A stretch of DNA of 64,000 nucleotides from Pseudomonas sp. BGr12 (GTDB lineage Bacteria; Pseudomonadota; Gammaproteobacteria; Pseudomonadales; Pseudomonadaceae), in the NCBI RefSeq assembly GCF_030272895.1, contig NZ_JALRNF010000008.1, positions 62,001 through 126,000 of the forward strand, in the 5' to 3' direction. Each line of letters starts with the position of its first letter. Position 1 is the first letter of the stretch. Below are positions 58,978 through 64,000 of the stretch, in pieces. Under the pieces are notes generated by a model. The model was not told where the DNA came from. It made no database searches and was given only the letters and a program-made list of their open reading frames with translations. A program made the translations under genes and the position numbers.

Positions 58978-59006
58978 AAAAAGCCCCGTCGCAAGACAGG
59001 GCTTTT
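58978..59006 (-). terminator. Terminator between rpmA and obgE
   Basis: AAAAGCCCCGTC and GACAGGGCTTTT pair around GCAA with one mismatch, 16 bp past the rpmA stop. Confidence 0.85.
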
Positions 59007-59021
59007 CCAGCGATCGCGCGA

Positions 59022-59279
59022 TTACTCGGCAACGACGCTCACGTAACGACGATTGAACTCGCCTTTTACTTCGAACTTGATCTTACCCGCGATCTTGGCG
59101 AACAGGGTGTGATCCTTGCCCATGCCAACGCCGTAGCCAGCGTGGAATTGGGTGCCGCGCTGACGCACGATGATGTTGCCAGGAACGATAGCCTGGCCGC
59201 CATACATCTTCACGCCAAGGCGTTTGGCTTCTGAGTCGCGACCGTTACGGGTACTACCACCAGCTTTTTTGTGTGCCAT
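59022..59279 (-). CDS. rpmA: 50S ribosomal protein L27
   Basis: An 85-residue protein of the peptidyl-transferase region. [22 protein letters not shown] is the classic L27 N-terminus that reaches towards the tRNA. It follows rplU by 32 bp. Confidence 0.98.
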   Translation of the reverse strand: MAHKKAGGSTRNGRDSEAKRLGVKMYGGQAIVPGNIIVRQRGTQFHAGYGVGMGKDHTLFAKIAGKIKFEVKGEFNRRYVSVVAE

Positions 59280-59311
59280 GGTTCAATTCTCCAGAAATGG
59301 GATTTTGGCGA

Positions 59312-59623
59312 TTAAGCCGAAATACCGGTGATCTTGATTTCGGTGAACCACTGGCGGTGGCCCATACGCTTCATGTGGTGCTTACGGCGACGGAACTTGA
59401 TGATGCGCACTTTGTCGTGACGACCTTGCGAGATCACTTCAGCAACAACTTTGGCACCAGCAACGACTGGAGCGCCGATGTTCACGTCGTCGCCATTGGC
59501 AACCAACAGAACGCGGTCGAAAGTAACGGATTCGCCAGTGGCGACTTCCAGTTTTTCGATTTTCAGGTATTCACCTTCGGCGACTTTGTACTGCTTGCCA
59601 CCGGTAACAATTACTGCGTACAT
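59312..59623 (-). CDS. rplU: 50S ribosomal protein L21
   Basis: A 103-residue 23S rRNA-binding protein: [21 protein letters not shown] at the start and [14 protein letters not shown] near the end. CGGAGAA precedes ATG 59623. First gene of the rplU-rpmA operon, with a consensus promoter and a leader of about 125 nt. Confidence 0.98.
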   Translation of the reverse strand: MYAVIVTGGKQYKVAEGEYLKIEKLEVATGESVTFDRVLLVANGDDVNIGAPVVAGAKVVAEVISQGRHDKVRIIKFRRRKHHMKRMGHRQWFTEIKITGISA

Positions 59624-59754
59624 GGTATTTCTCCGATAATCCTGCTCACCCAGCTCTTTATAGGAAGAGTATTGGCTGGCATGGCTGCATAGGGCTGGAA
59701 CGGCCCAGTGCAATTGCGTAAGGCAGGTGCTGCCCAGGAAGTTCAGGGTGCGCG

Positions 59755-59783
59755 ATTGTACGCAAGCCACGCCGCCCTTGCAA
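59755..59783 (-). promoter_or_regulatory. Sigma-70 promoter of rplU-rpmA
   Basis: On the minus strand TTGCAA (59783-59778), a 17-bp spacer and TACAAT (59760-59755), predicting a start near 59748. Confidence 0.75.
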
Positions 59784-59813
59784 GTCCCGACCCCGGCCCG
59801 CCGGGACCGCGCC

Positions 59814-59842
59814 TTGACACGCCGGGACCCGCGACCTAGCAT
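59814..59842 (+). promoter_or_regulatory. Sigma-70 promoter of ispB
   Basis: TTGACA (59814-59819), a 17-bp spacer and TAGCAT (59837-59842), predicting a start near 59849. The rplU and ispB promoters are back to back, 31 bp apart. Confidence 0.75.
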
Positions 59843-59874
59843 GCCGCGCAACCTTTATGGAGCACCTGTGGCCG

Positions 59875-60843
59875 ATGCAACCCCAAGCTTTCTACCGCGC
59901 GGTAGCGGATGACTTCAGCGCCGTTGACGAGATTATCAAGAAACAGCTGACTTCGCGTGTACCGCTGGTATCGAAAATCGGCGATTACATCACGTCGGCC
60001 GGCGGCAAGCGCCTGCGCCCGCTGCTGGTTCTGTTGTGTGGCAAGGCCCTGGGCCGCGAAGGCGACGACGTGCGCCTGCTGGCTGCCACCATCGAATTTT
60101 TGCACACCGCCACCCTGCTGCACGACGACGTGGTCGACATGTCCGGCATGCGCCGTGGCCGTTCCACCGCCAACGCGCTGTGGGGCAATGCGCCGAGCGT
60201 ACTGGTCGGCGACTTCCTCTATTCGCGCTCGTTCGAAATGATGGTCGAACTGGGCTCGATGCCGGTCATGCAGATCCTTTCCAAGGCCACCCGGGTCATC
60301 GCCGAGGGCGAAGTCCTGCAGTTGTCCAAGGTACGCGACGCCAGCACCACCGAAGAAGTCTACATGGACGTCATTCGCGGCAAGACCGCCATGCTGTTCG
60401 AAGCCTCGACCCACAGTGCCGCCGCCCTGGCCGGGGCCACCCCCGAGCAGCGCGAGGCCCTGCGCACCTTCGGCGACCACCTGGGCGTGGCCTTCCAGCT
60501 GGTCGACGACCTGCTCGACTACAAGGGCGATGCCCAGACCCTGGGCAAGAACGTCGGCGACGACCTGGCCGAAGGCAAGCCGACCCTGCCGCTGATCTAC
60601 ACCATGCGCGAAGGCACCGCCGAACAGGCCGCCCTGGTCCGCCAGGCGATCCAGAAAGGCGGCATCGAGGACCTGGAAAGCATCCGCGCCGCGGTCGAAG
60701 CCTCAGGTTCGCTGGACTACACCGCCCAGCTCGCCCGCGACTACGTGGCCCGCGCCATCGCCTGCCTGGACGTGCTGCCGGCCAGCGAATACCGCGATGC
60801 CCTGGTGGAGCTGAGCGAGTTCGCGGTCGCTCGTACCCACTGA
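59875..60843 (+). CDS. ispB: Octaprenyl/polyprenyl diphosphate synthase
   Basis: A 322-residue trans-prenyltransferase making the ubiquinone side-chain precursor. Both aspartate-rich motifs are present: LLHDDVVDMSGMRRG and LVDDLLDYKGD. The start at 59875 (MQPQAFYRAVADD) gives the family length; ATG 59857 is an alternative six codons upstream but lies very close to the predicted transcription start. Confidence 0.95.
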   Translation: MQPQAFYRAVADDFSAVDEIIKKQLTSRVPLVSKIGDYITSAGGKRLRPLLVLLCGKALGREGDDVRLLAATIEFLHTATLLHDDVVDMSGMRRGRSTANALWGNAPSVLVGDFLYSRSFEMMVELGSMPVMQILSKATRVIAEGEVLQLSKVRDASTTEEVYMDVIRGKTAMLFEASTHSAAALAGATPEQREALRTFGDHLGVAFQLVDDLLDYKGDAQTLGKNVGDDLAEGKPTLPLIYTMREGTAEQAALVRQAIQKGGIEDLESIRAAVEASGSLDYTAQLARDYVARAIACLDVLPASEYRDALVELSEFAVARTH

Positions 60844-60859
60844 TACGTCACCTCCCCTA

Positions 60860-60918
60860 TCGCGGGGCAAGCCCGCTCCCACAGCAGTTGACCCTGTGGG
60901 AGCGGGCTTGCCCCGCGA
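60860..60918. repeat. REP palindrome pair
   Basis: Inverted REP cores with a short centre, between ispB and yjdM. Confidence 0.95.
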
Positions 60919-60989
60919 TTGCATTCCCCCTCTCGCAACAAAACCCTATACAATGTAGGTTTTGTACCCGCTTGTCTTGAGGAACCCCA

Positions 60990-61331
60990 GTGAGCACTTT
61001 GCCACCCTGCCCCAAATGCAACTCCGAATACACCTACGAAGACGGCACCCAGCTGGTCTGCCCCGAGTGCGCCCACGAGTGGTCGGCCAGCGGTGAAGCC
61101 GAAGCGACCAGCGACGAGACGGTGAAGAAGGATGCGGTGGGCAACGTCCTGCAGGACGGCGACACCATCACCGTGATCAAGGACCTGAAGGTCAAGGGCA
61201 CCTCGCTGGTGGTCAAGGTCGGCACCAAGGTCAAGAATATCCGTCTGTGCGATGGCGACCACGACATCGACTGCAAGATCGACGGCATCGGCCCGATGAA
61301 GCTGAAGTCGGAGTTCGTCCGCAAGGTCTGA
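60990..61331 (+). CDS. yjdM: Zinc-ribbon protein YjdM (PhnA family)
   Basis: A 113-residue protein. An N-terminal zinc ribbon (CPKC at residues 7-10, CPEC near 24) is followed by the PhnA/YjdM domain [21 protein letters not shown]. Once called alkylphosphonate protein, its role is unknown. GTG 60990 follows GAGGAA. Confidence 0.92.
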   Translation: MSTLPPCPKCNSEYTYEDGTQLVCPECAHEWSASGEAEATSDETVKKDAVGNVLQDGDTITVIKDLKVKGTSLVVKVGTKVKNIRLCDGDHDIDCKIDGIGPMKLKSEFVRKV

Positions 61332-61394
61332 CTTCTGTGGTTCCGGGGCTGGCCGCCAGCCTCGGAACGGCACGCTGCACCCTCCGGCATTTTT

Positions 61395-61424
61395 TTGCCA
61401 ATAGGCCCTTGCTATTTTGATAAT
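61395..61424 (+). promoter_or_regulatory. Promoter of the PA4570-like gene
   Basis: TTGCCA (61395-61400), an 18-bp spacer and GATAAT (61419-61424). The -10 lies inside the Fur box. Confidence 0.6.
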
Positions 61425-61437
61425 AAGAATTATTCTC
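61419..61437 (+). promoter_or_regulatory. Fur box
   Basis: GATAATAAGAATTATTCTC matches the 19-bp Fur consensus at 15 positions by my count and covers the -10, a typical arrangement for iron repression. Confidence 0.8.
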
Positions 61438-61463
61438 ATTGGGCGCTTCCAAGGAGAATAGCC

Positions 61464-61709
61464 ATGACTTATCTGATAGACGCCTGGCTTGACCGCCCCC
61501 ATCCGTACCTGCGCATCCTGCACCGGGAAACCGGCGAGGTGTGTGCCGTGCTTGAAGAAGAAGCACTGGACGAACTGCGCGACCAGGGTGACCTGGATCT
61601 CAATGGTTTGAATTCAAGCGAGCCGGTCGTGCTCAAGGAACTGGTGAGGAACCTGTTCCTGTTCTGCTATGCCCGGGCGTTGCGCCCCGGGGGAGCCGAG
61701 TGGCATTGA
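61464..61709 (+). CDS. Iron-regulated small protein (PA4570-like)
   Basis: An 81-residue protein, MTYLIDAWLDRPHPYLRILH, acidic in the middle. Its homologue PA4570 sits at the same place beside ispB in P. aeruginosa and is known as an iron-starvation gene without assigned function. AAGGAG precedes ATG 61464, and the promoter carries a strong Fur box. Confidence 0.75.
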   Translation: MTYLIDAWLDRPHPYLRILHRETGEVCAVLEEEALDELRDQGDLDLNGLNSSEPVVLKELVRNLFLFCYARALRPGGAEWH

Positions 61710-61714
61710 AAGCA

Positions 61715-61770
61715 TCGCGGGGCAAGCCCGCTCCCACAGATGACCCTGTGGGAGCGGGCTTGCCCCGCGA
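61715..61770. repeat. REP palindrome pair
   Basis: Inverted REP cores between the convergent PA4570-like and FKBP genes. Confidence 0.95.
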
Positions 61771-61776
61771 CAGGTA

Positions 61777-62394
61777 TTACAGAACGTCCAGCAGCTCGAC
61801 GTCGAACACCAGCACGCTGTGCGGCGGGATGCTGCCAACGCCCTGGGCGCCGTAAGCCAGCTCGCTCGGCACGTACAGGCGCCATTTGCTACCGGCGTTC
61901 ATCAGTTGCAGGGCTTCGGTCCAGCCGGCGATCACGCCGCTGACCGGGAACTCGGCCGGCTGGCCGCGCTCGTAGGAGCTGTCGAACACGGTGCCGTCGA
62001 TCAGGGTGCCATGGTAGTGGGTGCGCACGCTGTCTTCGCGGCTTGGCTTGGCGCCTTCACCTGCGGTCAGGACTTCGAATTGCAGACCCGAGGCCAGGGT
62101 GGTGATGCCGTCACGCTTGGCGTTTTCAGCCAGGAAAGCTTTACCGGCGCCAGCGGCCGCTTCGGCCTTGGCAGCGGCTTCGGCCTGCATGATTTCGCGG
62201 ATGACCTTGAAGCTGGCCGACAGGTCTTCTTCGCTGACGCGGCTGTCCTGGCCATTGAAGGCGTCGGTCAGGCCGGCCAGGATCGCTTCCAGGCTCACGC
62301 CCGGTGGCGGGTTGTCACGCAGTTGGCCACCCAGCTGGCGGCCGATGCCGTAGCTGACGCGAGTTTCGTCGGTAGACAGATTGATTTCGGACAT
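61777..62394 (-). CDS. fklB: FKBP-type peptidyl-prolyl isomerase
   Basis: A 205-residue FklB/FkpA-like enzyme. An N-terminal helical dimerisation domain (about 1-90, with VSYGIGRQLGGQL) precedes the FKBP catalytic domain (YHGTLIDGTVFDSSYERGQP; AYGAQGVGSIPPHSVLVFDV). No signal peptide, so it is cytoplasmic. Start ATG 62394; an ORF to 62424 has weaker support. Confidence 0.92.
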   Translation of the reverse strand: MSEINLSTDETRVSYGIGRQLGGQLRDNPPPGVSLEAILAGLTDAFNGQDSRVSEEDLSASFKVIREIMQAEAAAKAEAAAGAGKAFLAENAKRDGITTLASGLQFEVLTAGEGAKPSREDSVRTHYHGTLIDGTVFDSSYERGQPAEFPVSGVIAGWTEALQLMNAGSKWRLYVPSELAYGAQGVGSIPPHSVLVFDVELLDVL

Positions 62395-62480
62395 TTGCTT
62401 GCTCCGCAGCAGGGCGCACGACAACCGCGCCCTTTATGAAAAGGGCGAGCAGCCTAGCACACTGCGACGAGGCAGATCAG

Positions 62481-62786
62481 CTACCAGGCGGAACGGCGCG
62501 GCATCGGTATCTTCATGTCGCCGTCACCGGCGTTGCTGCCGCCGCACATCTCGTCGTCCATCGACCAGTGCACCAGGTGCAGCGGCACCGCAGGCAAACC
62601 ACTGAGCAAGCGCTGTGCATCGACCACCGAGTGCACTTGCAGACGCTTTCCACGGGGATCCGACAATGGGTAGGCGTGGCCTTTGACCCGGGCTTCGAGA
62701 ATGTAGTCGCCGCCTTCGATGGCGATCAGGTTGAGCTCTTCGACATGACCGGCCTTGGCCTCGGTGTTCAGTTCGTGCAGGTTCAT
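62481..62786 (-). CDS. DUF6482-like small protein
   Basis: A 101-residue protein, MNLHELNTEAKAGHVEELNL, probably of the DUF6482 family; pseudomonads carry a homologue at this place. A beta-rich core (IAIEGGDYILEARVKGHAYPL) is followed by a Met/Gly tail. Function unknown. Confidence 0.6.
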   Translation of the reverse strand: MNLHELNTEAKAGHVEELNLIAIEGGDYILEARVKGHAYPLSDPRGKRLQVHSVVDAQRLLSGLPAVPLHLVHWSMDDEMCGGSNAGDGDMKIPMPRRSAW

Positions 62787-62865
62787 TGCGACACCTCGTT
62801 ACTGGCACTTCGAGTGACTGCTCATTTTTTCTACAGCACTGCGCAAAGCACAAGGCAGAAACACA

Positions 62866-62897
62866 ACCGCCCGTCCGTTTTGCAACGGACGGGCGGT
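62866..62897 (-). terminator. Terminator after the TIGR00645 gene
   Basis: A 14-bp perfect stem ACCGCCCGTCCGTT and complement with a 4-nt loop, 24 bp past the stop. The following T-run is interrupted. Confidence 0.75.
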
Positions 62898-62920
62898 GAT
62901 TTAACGCGCCTGGCGGACGA

Positions 62921-63409
62921 TCAGTGCTTGGTCAGCTTGTCCAGGTACCCCATGGCGAAGGCCGAGACCACGAAGGTCATGTGGATGATCACGTACCACA
63001 TCAGGTATTCGGTCTCGATGTTGCGCGCATCCATGAACACCCGCAGCAGGTGGATCGAGGAGATCGCCACGATGGAGGCAGCGACTTTCATCTTCAGCGA
63101 AGACGAGTCCATCTTGCCCAGCCAGTTGAGCTTTTCCTTGTCTTCGTCGATGTCCAGCTGCGAGACGAAGTTCTCGTAGCCGGAGATCATCACCATCACC
63201 AGCAAGCCACCGACCAGGGCCATGTCGATCAGCGACAGGATCACCAGGATCAGGTCGGCCTCGGCCAGGGAGAAGATGTTGGGCAGGACGTGGAAGATCT
63301 CCTGGAAGAACTTCAGTGCCAGTGCCAGCAGGCCCAACGACAGGCCAAAATAGATCGGCGCGAGCAGCCAGCGCGAGGCATACATCGCATTTTCGATAAA
63401 ACGTTCCAT
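62921..63409 (-). CDS. yqhA: TIGR00645 (UPF0114/YqhA) membrane protein
   Basis: A 162-residue inner-membrane protein with about four hydrophobic segments. [20 protein letters not shown] near the N-terminus and [20 protein letters not shown] are characteristic of the UPF0114 family. Function unknown. ATG 63409 is used in preference to 63430. Confidence 0.9.
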   Translation of the reverse strand: MERFIENAMYASRWLLAPIYFGLSLGLLALALKFFQEIFHVLPNIFSLAEADLILVILSLIDMALVGGLLVMVMISGYENFVSQLDIDEDKEKLNWLGKMDSSSLKMKVAASIVAISSIHLLRVFMDARNIETEYLMWYVIIHMTFVVSAFAMGYLDKLTKH

Positions 63410-63518
63410 TGAAAACCCGTCAGGTGGCAAAAAAGCGAGCGCGAGTATAACAGCCAGTCATGACAGGAAAAGCCCGTGGCACGCTGCCACAGGCGCGATG
63501 ATCAGGCCCCCGGAGGCG

Positions 63519-63860
63519 TCAGGTTTCCGGGTGGAACTGAATGTCGCCGACGTGATGGACACGCTCACCATTGACCCGGCGCAGCTGGGCCTGCAGGTGC
63601 ACGCTCCAGATCTGCGGATCGTCGGCCAGCTGGTAACCGTGCAGGGTCAGGCTATCGACAATGGCGTTGAGCACCGACTCGGCCACGAAGGGTCCATGGA
63701 ACGGCCCCTGGGCCTTGATGGCGGAAGGTTGTTCGCCAGCCATGCCGGCGGCGAACAGCAGGGTCCACATGCCGTTGTCGCCGGCCAGTGGGCGGATGCT
63801 GCATTCAATGCGGGTCACCAGGCCCAGGCATTGGCGGGTGAGGCTGAGGCTGCGCGGCAT
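63519..63860 (-). CDS. Conserved hypothetical protein (PA4575-like position)
   Basis: A 113-residue soluble protein, MPRSLSLTRQCLGLVTRIEC, ending in LRRVNGERVHHVGDIQFHPE. The position beside the UPF0114 gene matches a conserved Pseudomonas neighbourhood. No motif is recognised. Confidence 0.6.
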   Translation of the reverse strand: MPRSLSLTRQCLGLVTRIECSIRPLAGDNGMWTLLFAAGMAGEQPSAIKAQGPFHGPFVAESVLNAIVDSLTLHGYQLADDPQIWSVHLQAQLRRVNGERVHHVGDIQFHPET

Positions 63861-64000
63861 GGCGACGATCCTCGGTAAACCCTGTGTTTCAGCCCTGCAG
63901 GCAAGGCTGATTCACTCCTGTGGTTGCTACGCTCCCTGAATTGAAGAATAGAAGAAATCCACCCGGGTGTAGAAAAACCGGCGCCCGGTGGTCAAGGCCG

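Noticed and set aside
63861..64000. Right-edge 140 bp
   Set aside because: No gene start, terminator or repeat can be supported there.

Overview
The window is chromosomal DNA of a Pseudomonas, most likely of the P. putida group. The reasons are the GC-rich coding sequence, the gene order (murI-moeB-prmC-prfA-hemA; lolB-ispE-tRNA-Gln-prs-rplY-pth-ychF; proB-obgE-rpmA-rplU/ispB; pagL beside murI; rimI beside a cryptic holD) and many copies of the short REP palindrome with core GCGGGGCAAGCCCGC. I see no insertion sequence, prophage, rRNA or CRISPR array. About 70 protein genes and two tRNAs are supported.

Layout. 1-7.7 kb: small cysteine-rich and DUF2007 proteins, an SRAP gene cut by the left edge, an acyltransferase, a YajG-type lipoprotein, malate:quinone oxidoreductase, and purine salvage (hpt). 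7.8-9.7 kb: uracil salvage (upp-uraA). 9.7-17 kb: hemH, a TIGR01777 epimerase, an amine-oxidase-like flavoprotein, then a tight operon of DUF523/DUF1722, a MerR/LitR regulator, photolyase and a degenerate SDR. Direct T(G/A)TACA-N12-TGTA boxes flank both promoter regions, which points to a light-responsive regulon. 17-22.4 kb: pagL and the housekeeping string murI-moeB-prmC-prfA-hemA. 22.5-29.4 kb: a TPR lipoprotein, lolB, ispE, tRNA-Gln, prs, rplY, pth and ychF.

29.6-33.9 kb: an NTF2-like protein, an NCS1 permease, an aldehyde dehydrogenase and PPK2. 34.1-40.7 kb: a complete galactarate/glucarate catabolic cluster (kdgD, MFS transporter, garD, ketoglutarate-semialdehyde dehydrogenase, FadR-type repressor). 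Nearly every gene junction carries a hairpin, and two matching operator-like sites are present. 40.8-45.4 kb: a DUF6124 gene with a structured leader and a REP-encoded tail, two MFS exporters (one behind a leader ORF and hairpin), and a truncated FecR next to tRNA-Met. 45.4-50.9 kb: a LysE exporter and its LysR neighbour, an M15 peptidase, an exported protein, carbonic anhydrase, rimI and the psi subunit. 51-55.8 kb: the MksF-MksE-MksB condensin. 55.9-64 kb: creA, proB, obgE, rpmA, rplU, ispB, yjdM, a Fur-controlled small protein, an FKBP isomerase, and three small conserved proteins.

The most promising leads are the light-response boxes around a cobalamin-site-less LitR, the leader-ORF/hairpin arrangement upstream of an MFS exporter, the structured leader of the DUF6124 gene, and abrupt AT-rich codon-usage switches at the 3' ends of ispE and phrB.
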